Assembly (NCBI GenBank): GCA_947601845.1 | Contig: CANQGH010000016.1 | Span: 1-32,357 of the forward strand | From: an uncultured Bacilli bacterium | GTDB taxonomy: Bacteria > Bacillota_I > Bacilli_A > RF39 > UBA660 | DNA: 32,357 nucleotides | Direction of reading: 5' to 3' | Part shown: piece by piece, positions 8,140 to 16,347 of the stretch | Layout of the letters: each line of letters begins with the position of its first letter | Numbering within the stretch: the first letter of the stretch is position 1 | Notes under the pieces: generated by a model | What the model was told of the DNA's origin: nothing | Database searches by the model: none | What the model saw: the letters and a program-made list of their open reading frames with translations, nothing else | Program-made: the position numbers and the translations under genes

Positions 8140-8191
8140 ATTATAACAAAAAGGAATTCCGTTAGGAATTCTCAATGAAAAGTTTTACTTT

Positions 8192-8518
8192 TCATTTTTC
8201 TTGAATTATTTTTATTTTATCTTTTATATTAATATTTTGAATACTTCCTTTTGGCAATTCATATGTATTATAGACCTTTCTTTTGGGAAGAATAATGCGA
8301 TTTCTCTTTAAGTTTGGGTATAGATAGAGAATATTATTATCTATATCAGTTAAAATGACATCAATTTCATCTTTCATAAAAAAGGTGTGTATACCATTAC
8401 ATTTTCTAAATAGTAGAGCATAATTAATCTTCTTTTTAAACATTAGTCCCTTAAATCTTTGGTAAAAGCCTTTAGCTTCATATAAAGGAATTTCGTTGTG
8501 GTTAATGATTATTTTCAT
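8192..8518 (-). CDS. DUF192 family protein
   Basis: This 108-residue protein matches the DUF192 pattern: an R-x-x-GLMF box (YQRFKGLMFKKK), a GIHTFFMKDEIDVI core, then KVYNTYELPKGSI near the C-terminus where the family has V-x-E-L-P-x-G. The ATG at 8518 has GGTGAT ahead of it; an in-frame TTG four codons upstream is less likely. Bacterial DUF192 proteins have no settled function, and many are found beside Flp/Tad pilus genes. Here a class III pilin gene is divergent from it, 128 bp away. Its stop codon lies in the hairpin that may be an end of the IS91-like element, so the last residues could have been altered by insertion. Confidence 0.75.
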   Translation of the reverse strand: MKIIINHNEIPLYEAKGFYQRFKGLMFKKKINYALLFRKCNGIHTFFMKDEIDVILTDIDNNILYLYPNLKRNRIILPKRKVYNTYELPKGSIQNINIKDKIKIIQEK

Positions 8519-8588
8519 TGATATCACCAAAATAAATATATCATAAATAATAATAATTGGCTATTCTGAAATAAAAAATAACAATAGA

Positions 8589-8617
8589 TTGACAAAAGCT
8601 GAAAATCATTATAGAAT
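8589..8617 (+). promoter_or_regulatory. sigma-A promoter for the pilin gene
   Basis: TTGACA (8589-8594), 17 bp, TAGAAT (8612-8617), 29 bases before the pilin ATG. Confidence 0.7.
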
Positions 8618-8646
8618 AATAGTGTATAAAAGGGTATGGTGATATT

Positions 8647-8850
8647 ATGTTCAATATGAATAAAAAAGGACAAGCATTAGTTGAGTACGTTTTAATTATA
8701 GCATTGGTAGCAGTAGTAATTATTGGCGTTATTACTACTTTCGGAGGCGTATTAAAGGATAAGATAACAGAGGTGTCATGTTCTATTTCTGGTCAAACTT
8801 ATGAGCCAGGAGAAGGTACCGGAAAAGGGTTCTGTAATCCAGGCGATTAA
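8647..8850 (+). CDS. Flp-type (class III signal) pilin
   Basis: This 67-residue prepilin starts with the short basic leader MFNMNKKG. Predicted cleavage by prepilin peptidase is between Gly8 and Gln9, giving a mature start QALVEYVLIIALVAVV with Glu at position +5, the class III pilin hallmark. One hydrophobic helix (about 10-33) is followed by a small Gly-rich, two-Cys C-terminus (VSCSISG...GFCNPGD), which may form a disulfide. GGTGAT precedes the ATG. No Tad/Flp assembly genes are in the window; they must be elsewhere if the pilin is assembled. It is divergent from the DUF192 gene. Confidence 0.8.
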   Translation: MFNMNKKGQALVEYVLIIALVAVVIIGVITTFGGVLKDKITEVSCSISGQTYEPGEGTGKGFCNPGD

Positions 8851-8858
8851 TAAAAAGA

Positions 8859-8887
8859 TTGACTAATTGAGAATACTGTGTTATAAT
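8859..8887 (+). promoter_or_regulatory. sigma-A promoter ahead of the adenylating-enzyme operon
   Basis: TTGACT (8859-8864), 17 bp, TATAAT (8882-8887) with extended TG. The predicted start, near 8894, is followed almost at once by a strong terminator hairpin, so transcripts would either stop after about 50 nt or read through into the gene at 9008. Confidence 0.75.
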
Positions 8888-8898
8888 AGGCCTCATTG

Positions 8899-8946
8899 AA
8901 AGCGCTAGTACAGGTTTTTAATAATTTTGTACTGCGCTTTTTTATA
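8899..8946 (+). terminator. leader terminator or attenuator hairpin
   Basis: AAAGCGC and AGTACA (8899-8912, separated by one T) pair with TGTACT and GCGCTTT across a 15-nt loop, followed by a run of T. This stem is GC-richer than most here. It can end the pilin transcript, and it can attenuate the promoter just upstream. Confidence 0.75.
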
Positions 8947-8967
8947 TTTCATTTTTTATATTTTTAT

Positions 8968-8991
8968 GTTATATTATATATGCAATATAAC
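8968..8991. promoter_or_regulatory. inverted repeat, possible operator
   Basis: GTTATATT (8968-8975) and AATATAAC (8984-8991) form a perfect 8+8 dyad with an 8-bp spacer, directly before the AGGAGG site of the gene at 9008. It could be a repressor site or an mRNA hairpin at the ribosome site. Nothing identifies the binding partner. Confidence 0.4.
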
Positions 8992-9007
8992 AATTAGGAG
9001 GTTTTGT

Positions 9008-10801
9008 ATGAAAATTGATTTTAAAAAATTAAGAGATGAGGTCTCAAAAATAACGAAAGCAGGGGAAATAGAGAAAATATTACCACATGATACTTTATAT
9101 AATAGACTTAGGGAAACGGCCTTAGAAAGACCTGATCAACCCGCTATTATGTACATGAATAGGAAGATTAGCTTTAAAGAATTCCTAGATATTGTTGATA
9201 ATGCCGCTAAAGGATTTAGCGAACTTGGTATATCATATGGTGATATGGTAACAGCAAGTCTATTATCTACACCATATGGTATTGCTACTATTTATGCTCT
9301 TGATAAGGTTGGCGCTACTATCCATTTAGTTAATGGTGCTAGCAGTAAAGAGGAGTTAAAGAGAGAATTAACTCATATTAAATCAAAATACTTTGTTGCT
9401 AACGATATTTTCTGTGGAAAAGATAAGGAAGATATTTTTAATGAGGCAGGAATAGAGAAAGTTATTACTACTTCACTTTTAGATACTCTTCCAACGGGAT
9501 TTAACTTTGATAAGGTTAAATACGCCTTAATTGAAAAGCTTAAAGGATTAAAAGAAAAAGATTATAGCGAAAATACTATTAGCTTTGATAAATTATTAGA
9601 GATAGGACGTGCAAGTAGTAGAGAATTAGAATCTTGTAAGTATGTACCAGGACATGTTGCTACCATTGCTTATACTAGTGGTTCAACTGGTAATAGTAAA
9701 CCTTGTGCAGCTAGTTGGGAAAAACTTGATTCTATGGTTGAGATAATGGGAATGACAGAGCAAGGAAGATTTAAAGAAGAAGATGTTATGTTTGCAACTT
9801 TCCCATTGTGGATATATTACTCATTGCTTAATATGATTCATGAACCATTATGTCTTGGTGTAACCCTTGCACTTGATCCATTATTTGATCCTAAGAATTT
9901 AATAAAAAGAAATGAACAATACCAATTTAATCATTGGTTAACGATACCACCATATTTAAAAAGTGCCGTTGAATCAAAGAAAAAGACTGATTGTTCACGT
10001 TGGAAAATAGTATTAACTGGGGGAGCCGAATTACCTAATAGTGTCAAATTAGCAGCTGATGAATATATCGCTAAAAATGGTGGTAATGTTAAAGTTGTAC
10101 AAGGATATGGTGCTAGCGAGTGCTTAGGAGCTTTTGCATATGGTTATTATCCTAATTCAACTATGGGAAGTTTAGGTAAACCTTGTGTTGGTAATATGTT
10201 AAGAATATTGGATCCAGAAACTAAAAAAGAAGTTGCAATGGGTGAGTCTGGTGAAGGATATTTCTATTCAGCAGCTTTAATGGATGGTTATTATGGTGAT
10301 AGTGAAGCTACTAGCCACAATTTGATACCAGATGAAAATGGAGTTATTTGGTATAAGACTGAAGATTTAATTCACGTTAATGAAAATGGTGAAATATTCT
10401 TAGATGGAAGAATTAGGCGTATTGCTCTTTGCTTAGATAGCAATAATAATCCAACGAAGATTATTCCAGAACGTACTAGAAAAGAATTAATGAATATGGA
10501 TGCAATCGATAAATGTGAAGTTATTACTGTTCCAGATCCAGTATCTGTTAATAAAGCTGTTGCGTGTGTAGTATTAAAAGGGGATAATGAGAAGAGCGAA
10601 GACATGAAAAAAGCTATTATTAGTTATTCTGAAAAGAGTGTTCCTATTTATATGGCAGCACGCGATGTAATGTTCATTGATGAAATTCCATTAACTAGTG
10701 CCAACAAACCAGATATTGCAGCTTTAGAGAGTATGTATAATGATTGCAATAATTTAGAAGTAAACAAGACCAAAGTAAAAACTTTATTTAAAAGAAAATA
10801 A
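9008..10801 (+). CDS. class I adenylate-forming enzyme (acyl-CoA synthetase-like), copy 1
   Basis: This 597-residue AMP-binding enzyme should activate a carboxylic acid with ATP to an acyl-AMP and pass it to a thiol. Motifs: Gly/Ser/Thr-rich ATP loop YTSGSTGNSKP (222-232); YGASE (367-371); the A7 motif as YKTEDL, with Glu where most members have Gly; a hinge motif DGRIRR; and the C-terminal catalytic Lys567 in SANKPD. All key residues are present, so it is probably active. The substrate is unknown. The start is ATG 9008, with AGGAGG 7 bases before; an upstream in-frame extension lies inside the leader hairpin and is rejected. It begins a four-gene run in which enzyme and pseudokinase genes alternate; the gap to the next gene is 25 bp. 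Confidence 0.88.
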   Translation: MKIDFKKLRDEVSKITKAGEIEKILPHDTLYNRLRETALERPDQPAIMYMNRKISFKEFLDIVDNAAKGFSELGISYGDMVTASLLSTPYGIATIYALDKVGATIHLVNGASSKEELKRELTHIKSKYFVANDIFCGKDKEDIFNEAGIEKVITTSLLDTLPTGFNFDKVKYALIEKLKGLKEKDYSENTISFDKLLEIGRASSRELESCKYVPGHVATIAYTSGSTGNSKPCAASWEKLDSMVEIMGMTEQGRFKEEDVMFATFPLWIYYSLLNMIHEPLCLGVTLALDPLFDPKNLIKRNEQYQFNHWLTIPPYLKSAVESKKKTDCSRWKIVLTGGAELPNSVKLAADEYIAKNGGNVKVVQGYGASECLGAFAYGYYPNSTMGSLGKPCVGNMLRILDPETKKEVAMGESGEGYFYSAALMDGYYGDSEATSHNLIPDENGVIWYKTEDLIHVNENGEIFLDGRIRRIALCLDSNNNPTKIIPERTRKELMNMDAIDKCEVITVPDPVSVNKAVACVVLKGDNEKSEDMKKAIISYSEKSVPIYMAARDVMFIDEIPLTSANKPDIAALESMYNDCNNLEVNKTKVKTLFKRK

Positions 10802-10826
10802 TATTTAATTAAAGAGGTGTGTTTTA

Positions 10827-12644
10827 ATGAATATAATTTGGTTACAATTAGCTAGTTTAGTTTATATCGTATTTTTAAACATAATCTATTTTTCTAAGAA
10901 TAGATTATCTACTTTAGAAAATAATGTATATAAGAAACTACTCGTATTAAATGTTTTGGGATTGCTAATTGAATTATGTTGTTTCTATTCGGTATCCCAT
11001 ATGGATACGATGCCATTCTTTAATGCGTTTGTAACCAGATTATTGTTAGTATATTATTTTGGCTTTATCATGCTTTATACTTATTATGTCTTTATAGTGG
11101 CGCATAATACTGATGATGCCGATAAGAAAAAATTAACTTCTTTCTTGGCAAAAGTGCGAAATATATGCTTTATTGTTTTTGCTATTAATTCTATTATAAT
11201 GAGCTTTTTACCACTAGAATATTATAAAGGTGAAAATTATGTATATTCATATGGTACAGCAGTAAATTATCTTGTGGTCTCTTTAGCAGTGGTAATTGGT
11301 GTTTGGCTAATTGTGTTATTTAAACATTTTAAAAATATTAAAGTCAAAAAATATTTACCAATTATTACCTTTATTGTTCTAGCTGGTATAGGTGGTGTAG
11401 TACAATCTATATATCCGCAATTATTACTTACTACACCAATTGAAACATTTATTATATTTTTAATGTTTTTTACAATTGAGAATCCCGATATGAAAATGAT
11501 TAACGAATTACTTGAAAATAGGAAAATAATAGAACGTGCGAATGAGGAAAAATCTGTTTTCTTGTTCAAAGCATCACAAGGATTAAAAGAACCAGTTAAT
11601 AATATTGATAAGCAAATTGAATTATTTAATCAGGTTAAGGAAAATACTAGTGAAGATGTGGGTAATATTATAGAAAATATTGATGCTAATAATAAAAAAA
11701 TCAGATATTTAATTAATGAAGTAATAGGAATTAATTCTTTCGATATCAATAATATTAAAAAGTCTAAAAATACTTATAATATATATTCTTTATTGGAAAA
11801 TATAAAAGCAAGAGGTAATGCTTTAGTAAAAAATGGTGTTGATTATAAATTTGAGGTAGTAGAAAATATTCCTAAAGAGTTGTATGGTGATGGAATTAGG
11901 TTAAAACAAGTATTGATTAGTATTTTAACAAACTGTCTTAACACTACTAAACAAGGTTTTGTTTTGGTTGATGTTAATTCCTTTACAAGGTATGATATAT
12001 GTAGATTAGTAATATCTATTAAATATTCAGATGAGAACATAGATGTTCAAGATATAAATAATATCTTAAATCAAGATGCCGAAATAACCGAGCAAGAAAG
12101 TTATCGATTAGAGAAAAGTGATATAGATTTATCTTTAGCATATAAAGTTGTTAAATCATTAGGTGGAACAATGTATATAAAAAGCGAAAAAGATAAAGGT
12201 GTTGAAATAACGATAACTATAGATCAATATATAGTTGAAAATGAAGAAATAAAAAATAATAGTAATGTTGATTCATATATTAAGTCAAGACGAAATATTA
12301 AAAGAGTGTTAGTAGTAGATGATGAAGAGGAAGAAATAAGAAAGATCAAGAAAATACTAGAGAGTAGAGGATATGATATTGTAACATCAATGTATGGTAA
12401 AGATGCGGTTGATCGAATAAGAAATAAAGAGAAATATGACATTATTTTAATAGATGATGAAATGCCTTTAATGAATGGGATTAATGTTTTACAAGAGATG
12501 AATAAATTAAAAGATAAGAGTAAAAAGATAGTATTATTAGGCCGTGATAAATTATTTATAGCTAAACATTATATAGAAGATGGTTTTGATGATTTTATTG
12601 ACAAAGAAAAATTAATTAAGGAAATTGAAGAAAAAATTAAATAA
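10827..12644 (+). CDS. 7TM-type membrane pseudo-histidine-kinase with receiver domain, copy 1
   Basis: This 605-residue protein has an N-terminal region of about seven TM helices (1-215), a conserved joint TIENPDMKM, a dimerisation-helix segment, a degenerate ATPase domain, and a receiver domain (about 488-605). In the HisKA-like segment FKASQGLKEPVNNI, Gln251 replaces the phosphoacceptor His. The N-box is partly kept (LYGDGIRLKQVLISILTN), but no DxGxG G1 or GxGxG G2 box is visible, so kinase activity is unlikely. The receiver keeps acidic residues VVDDEEE, phospho-acceptor candidate Asp543 (ILID), and a Lys, but the usual Thr/Ser is Gly (VLLGRD). It sits between two adenylate-forming enzymes. 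Its last 588 bp are identical to those of the gene at 14513. Confidence 0.85.
   Translation: MNIIWLQLASLVYIVFLNIIYFSKNRLSTLENNVYKKLLVLNVLGLLIELCCFYSVSHMDTMPFFNAFVTRLLLVYYFGFIMLYTYYVFIVAHNTDDADKKKLTSFLAKVRNICFIVFAINSIIMSFLPLEYYKGENYVYSYGTAVNYLVVSLAVVIGVWLIVLFKHFKNIKVKKYLPIITFIVLAGIGGVVQSIYPQLLLTTPIETFIIFLMFFTIENPDMKMINELLENRKIIERANEEKSVFLFKASQGLKEPVNNIDKQIELFNQVKENTSEDVGNIIENIDANNKKIRYLINEVIGINSFDINNIKKSKNTYNIYSLLENIKARGNALVKNGVDYKFEVVENIPKELYGDGIRLKQVLISILTNCLNTTKQGFVLVDVNSFTRYDICRLVISIKYSDENIDVQDINNILNQDAEITEQESYRLEKSDIDLSLAYKVVKSLGGTMYIKSEKDKGVEITITIDQYIVENEEIKNNSNVDSYIKSRRNIKRVLVVDDEEEEIRKIKKILESRGYDIVTSMYGKDAVDRIRNKEKYDIILIDDEMPLMNGINVLQEMNKLKDKSKKIVLLGRDKLFIAKHYIEDGFDDFIDKEKLIKEIEEKIK
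12057..12644 (+). repeat. 588-bp identical block, copy A
   Basis: Covers the end of the ATPase-like domain and the whole receiver of pseudokinase 1. It is base-for-base the same as copy B by eye, in sharp contrast to the diverged sequence just upstream. Identity stops at the stop codon. Confidence 0.9.
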
Positions 12645-12674
12645 AATATTATTAATTGATCAGGGGGAAAATTT

Positions 12675-14468
12675 ATGAGAAAAGAAACAAATATACCATC
12701 AATTGACAAAACACATTTAAAGAATGAAACCTTTTTACATTTGCATCCAGTTATTCCTAATATGAGTGTGTATAATAGTTTGAAATTTATTGGAAGTAAG
12801 TATAAAAATGATAATGCGATTGATTGCTTAGATTTAAATGTAACTTATGGAGAATTAATTAATAATGCTGCTATTTTATCGAGGGCATTTAAAGAACTTG
12901 GTATAAAAAAAGGCGATATTATATCAGTAGTAATGCCTAATTATTATCAAGCGGTAGCAGTCTTTTTAGCGGCTAATCGGATTGGTGCTACTACAACCTT
13001 TTTAAACTCATTTTCTTCGGAAGAAGAAATAAAACATTATTTAAATTTATTTGAGTCGCCATTATTGGTAAATTTTAATAAAACAAAGGAATACAATCAA
13101 AGTATAGCGAAAGACACTAAGATAAGACAAATAGTAACCCTAGGTCCTAGTGAATTAAATACTAAAGAGTTTAATTATGATACCACAAGAACGGTTGGAT
13201 ATGATAATTTTTTATCATTTAATGATATGGGAGCAGTATCAAAATATTATAAACATATTATTCCAACTATGTCGTATGGTGGTAATACTGATGCCTTGAT
13301 TTTGTTTACAAGTGGAACTACAGGAAATCCTAAATCAGTGGTACTAACTAATGAAAATGTCTTAGCATCAGGAATTTATATGAAAAATTCTACAAGTATA
13401 AAAGTTACTTCTGGTGAGAGGTGCTTTGTTGGGGTCCCTTTCTGTTATCCTTATGGTTTCACAACATCATTATTAATGACATTATTGTGCGGTAGAGAGG
13501 CAGTTTTAGCACCAGATTTATCTAAAGATAATCTTTGCTATTTTCTATCTAAAAATTCACATATTATTTTTGGAAGTCCGGCTTTGTTAGAAATGATAAA
13601 AAAAGTCGTTCCAGATGATTTTGATTTGTCTTCTATTCATACTTTCATTTCTGGTGGAGACTTTTTAACTGTACCTACTAGTATGGCTGGTAAAGAATTT
13701 TTTATGAAACATGGTGCTTCTGTTGCTATGTGTAACGGGTCAGGAAATGCTGAAACAACGGCCACTAGTACTACAGCCGTAGGTGTTCCTAGTAGGCCTG
13801 AGACAGTTGGTAAAATCTTGGTTGGATCAACAGCAATTATTGTTGATGATGCTACTTCTCATGAACTTAAATATGGTGAAGAAGGACTTTTATGTATAAG
13901 TGGTAAACATGTATTTAAAGAATATTACAAGGAAAAGGAATTAACCGAAGAGGCTAAATTTGAATACAAGGGTAAAACCTATTTTAAAACTGGTACAAGA
14001 GGTTTTTTAGATAAAGATGGATATTTCACTTTGACTGGCCGTGATGCTAGATTTTATATAATGTCTACCCTTAATAAAGTTTACTGTGATAGGGTGCAAT
14101 TAATTATGTCCGATATTGATGTTATTGATTCTGTAGCAGTAGTAAAAAAGCCTAGTGATGAATTTTTGTATACTAGTAAAGCCTTTATTGTATTAAAAGA
14201 TGGTGTTGAGGAAAACGATATTACCAAGGAATATATTTTTGATAGGTGTCATAAACCGATTTCTACAGATGATGACAATAAGTGTAATCAATTAAAAGAA
14301 TATGAAATTCCAACTAGCATTGAATTTGTAAAGGAATTGCCTAGAGCTACATCTGATAAGATTGATTATGCATCGTTAGAAACCAATGCTTTAGAGGAAT
14401 ATGAACAAGAGAAATCTAAACCTAAAATTTATTCTATAAATAACAAAAAGCAAACAAAGAGTAAATAA
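12675..14468 (+). CDS. class I adenylate-forming enzyme, copy 2
   Basis: This 597-residue enzyme has the same length as copy 1 but is strongly diverged in sequence. The ATP loop is TSGTTGNPKS (212-221). The YG-x-x-E position reads NGSGNAET, with Glu kept. Then come KTGTRGFLDKDGYFTLTGR (A7/A8 region) and catalytic Lys562 in SDKIDY. It should form an acyl- or aryl-adenylate; the substrate is unknown. The C-terminal 30 residues are Lys/Glu-rich and probably disordered. GGGGG lies about 8 bases before the ATG, 30 bp after the first pseudokinase. A second enzyme paired with a second pseudokinase suggests a duplicated enzyme-receptor module rather than chance. Confidence 0.86.
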   Translation: MRKETNIPSIDKTHLKNETFLHLHPVIPNMSVYNSLKFIGSKYKNDNAIDCLDLNVTYGELINNAAILSRAFKELGIKKGDIISVVMPNYYQAVAVFLAANRIGATTTFLNSFSSEEEIKHYLNLFESPLLVNFNKTKEYNQSIAKDTKIRQIVTLGPSELNTKEFNYDTTRTVGYDNFLSFNDMGAVSKYYKHIIPTMSYGGNTDALILFTSGTTGNPKSVVLTNENVLASGIYMKNSTSIKVTSGERCFVGVPFCYPYGFTTSLLMTLLCGREAVLAPDLSKDNLCYFLSKNSHIIFGSPALLEMIKKVVPDDFDLSSIHTFISGGDFLTVPTSMAGKEFFMKHGASVAMCNGSGNAETTATSTTAVGVPSRPETVGKILVGSTAIIVDDATSHELKYGEEGLLCISGKHVFKEYYKEKELTEEAKFEYKGKTYFKTGTRGFLDKDGYFTLTGRDARFYIMSTLNKVYCDRVQLIMSDIDVIDSVAVVKKPSDEFLYTSKAFIVLKDGVEENDITKEYIFDRCHKPISTDDDNKCNQLKEYEIPTSIEFVKELPRATSDKIDYASLETNALEEYEQEKSKPKIYSINNKKQTKSK

Positions 14469-14512
14469 TTTACATTTATTCTTTTTTTTGATATATTTAG
14501 TATGGTGATAAT

Positions 14513-16315
14513 ATGAGTTGGGTATTTTTACTATCATCAATCAGTATGTCTTATAGTATTTTATTGATGATAACATATTTTGCTAAAAAGAGATTAAAAA
14601 TTAGAGAGAATATAATATATGAAGTTTTAATTGTAATTAATTTCGTGGAAATTATTCTAGAAATATTATTGGATGTAGTTGGACCACTATATCAGGTTAC
14701 ACCTTTTTTGAGTTTTTTGATAGCTAGGTTGTACTCTTCTTTATTACTGTCTTGGATTGTCACTTTATGTATGTATATTGCCTTAATTTCTTTAGATATG
14801 AAAGGAAAAGAACGATATTTTAAAAAAATTAAAAATTATTTCTTTGTTATTTTAATTGTGTGTATCGCCTTAATTTTCTATTTACCTTTAAACTTTTACT
14901 ATGGCAATAATGCGGCCTATACATATGGACCAAGTATAAATGTTGTCTATATGGCTTCTTTCTTATTTACCTTTATTGGAACAGCTTTTGTTATGTGGAA
15001 TATTAAAAACTTTAAAGATAAGAGGTTTTTCCCATTAATCATATTTTTATTTGTTGGGGGAGTATGCTCTATAATTCAATATTATAATCCCGAATTGTTA
15101 TTAGCCACTATTGTTCATTCCTTTATTACATTTTTAATGTATTTTACGATAGAAAATCCTGATATGAAAATGGTAGAAGAACTAATTGATAACAGAAAAA
15201 TAATAGAACGTACTAGTGAGGAAAAATCTGTTTTCTTATTTAAAATGTCTCAAGGAATAAGAATTCCCGTTAATAATATTGATAGTCAAATAGATTTATA
15301 TAGTGAATCTAGAAATAATATTCACGATGTTGATAATATTATAGATACTATTGATGTTAATAATAAAAAAATTAATTATTTAATTAATGATGTATTAGGG
15401 GTTAATTCTTTTGATATCAATACTCTTAGAAAGTACAATACTACATATAACGTATATTCACTATTGAACGGTATCAAAGTTAGAACAAAAGGAATGATAA
15501 GTAGCGATGTTGATTATCACTTTTCCATTGCTAGTAGTATGCCAAAGGAACTATATGGCGACGGCATTAAGTTAAAACAAGTTTTAATGGCTTGTTTAGC
15601 ATGTTCTATTAAGAATACTAGAACAGGTTTCATTAATGTTGATGTTAATTCCTTTACTAGATATGATGTATGTAGGTTAGTAATATCTATAGAAGATTCG
15701 GGAACGAATATTAGTGCGGTGGACATTAATAATATCTTAAATCAAGATGCCGAAATAACCGAGCAAGAAAGTTATCGATTAGAGAAAAGTGATATAGATT
15801 TATCTTTAGCATATAAAGTTGTTAAATCATTAGGTGGAACAATGTATATAAAAAGCGAAAAAGATAAAGGTGTTGAAATAACGATAACTATAGATCAATA
15901 TATAGTTGAAAATGAAGAAATAAAAAATAATAGTAATGTTGATTCATATATTAAGTCAAGACGAAATATTAAAAGAGTGTTAGTAGTAGATGATGAAGAG
16001 GAAGAAATAAGAAAGATCAAGAAAATACTAGAGAGTAGAGGATATGATATTGTAACATCAATGTATGGTAAAGATGCGGTTGATCGAATAAGAAATAAAG
16101 AGAAATATGACATTATTTTAATAGATGATGAAATGCCTTTAATGAATGGGATTAATGTTTTACAAGAGATGAATAAATTAAAAGATAAGAGTAAAAAGAT
16201 AGTATTATTAGGCCGTGATAAATTATTTATAGCTAAACATTATATAGAAGATGGTTTTGATGATTTTATTGACAAAGAAAAATTAATTAAGGAAATTGAA
16301 GAAAAAATTAAATAA
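14513..16315 (+). CDS. 7TM-type membrane pseudo-histidine-kinase with receiver domain, copy 2
   Basis: This 600-residue paralogue of the gene at 10827 has the same architecture: about seven TM helices, the TIENPDMKM joint, a degenerate HisKA/ATPase core and a receiver. The phosphoacceptor His is again Gln (Gln247 in FKMSQGIRIPVNNI). The N-box Asn is lost as well (VLMACLACSIKNT), so this copy is even less likely to bind ATP. Asp538 is the receiver phosphorylation candidate. The TM halves of the two paralogues are clearly diverged, as expected if they sense different ligands, while bases 15728-16315 match 12057-12644 exactly. It is translated 44 bp after the second adenylate-forming enzyme, with GGTGATA before the ATG. 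Confidence 0.85.
   Translation: MSWVFLLSSISMSYSILLMITYFAKKRLKIRENIIYEVLIVINFVEIILEILLDVVGPLYQVTPFLSFLIARLYSSLLLSWIVTLCMYIALISLDMKGKERYFKKIKNYFFVILIVCIALIFYLPLNFYYGNNAAYTYGPSINVVYMASFLFTFIGTAFVMWNIKNFKDKRFFPLIIFLFVGGVCSIIQYYNPELLLATIVHSFITFLMYFTIENPDMKMVEELIDNRKIIERTSEEKSVFLFKMSQGIRIPVNNIDSQIDLYSESRNNIHDVDNIIDTIDVNNKKINYLINDVLGVNSFDINTLRKYNTTYNVYSLLNGIKVRTKGMISSDVDYHFSIASSMPKELYGDGIKLKQVLMACLACSIKNTRTGFINVDVNSFTRYDVCRLVISIEDSGTNISAVDINNILNQDAEITEQESYRLEKSDIDLSLAYKVVKSLGGTMYIKSEKDKGVEITITIDQYIVENEEIKNNSNVDSYIKSRRNIKRVLVVDDEEEEIRKIKKILESRGYDIVTSMYGKDAVDRIRNKEKYDIILIDDEMPLMNGINVLQEMNKLKDKSKKIVLLGRDKLFIAKHYIEDGFDDFIDKEKLIKEIEEKIK
15728..16315 (+). repeat. 588-bp identical block, copy B
   Basis: Partner of the block at 12057-12644. 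The breakpoints are sharp on both sides: a diverged frame before, unrelated intergenic bases after the TAA. Confidence 0.9.
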
Positions 16316-16321
16316 GTATTT

Positions 16322-16347
16322 AAATATGCCGATAAGCATATTTTTTT
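16322..16347 (+). terminator. intrinsic terminator
   Basis: AAATATGC (16322-16329) pairs with GCATATTT (16336-16343) over a 6-nt loop, followed by T residues. It closes the adenylating-enzyme/pseudokinase run. Confidence 0.8.

Larger units (their letters stand above)
6540..8202. mobile_element. IS91-like element, ends not resolved
   Basis: The transposase gene and zinc-ribbon passenger are bracketed by two hairpins, one at 6540-6586 and one at 8174-8195, where AATGAAAAG pairs with CTTTTCATT. IS91 elements have structured ends and no target duplication, with insertion next to GTTC/CTTG. A CTTG occurs at 8199-8202 just outside the second hairpin. The boundaries are guesses from these structures. 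Confidence 0.35.

Noticed and set aside
8927-9007. N-terminal extension of the first adenylate-forming enzyme
   Set aside because: It lies in the leader hairpin and U-tract; AGGAGG sits before the later ATG at 9008.
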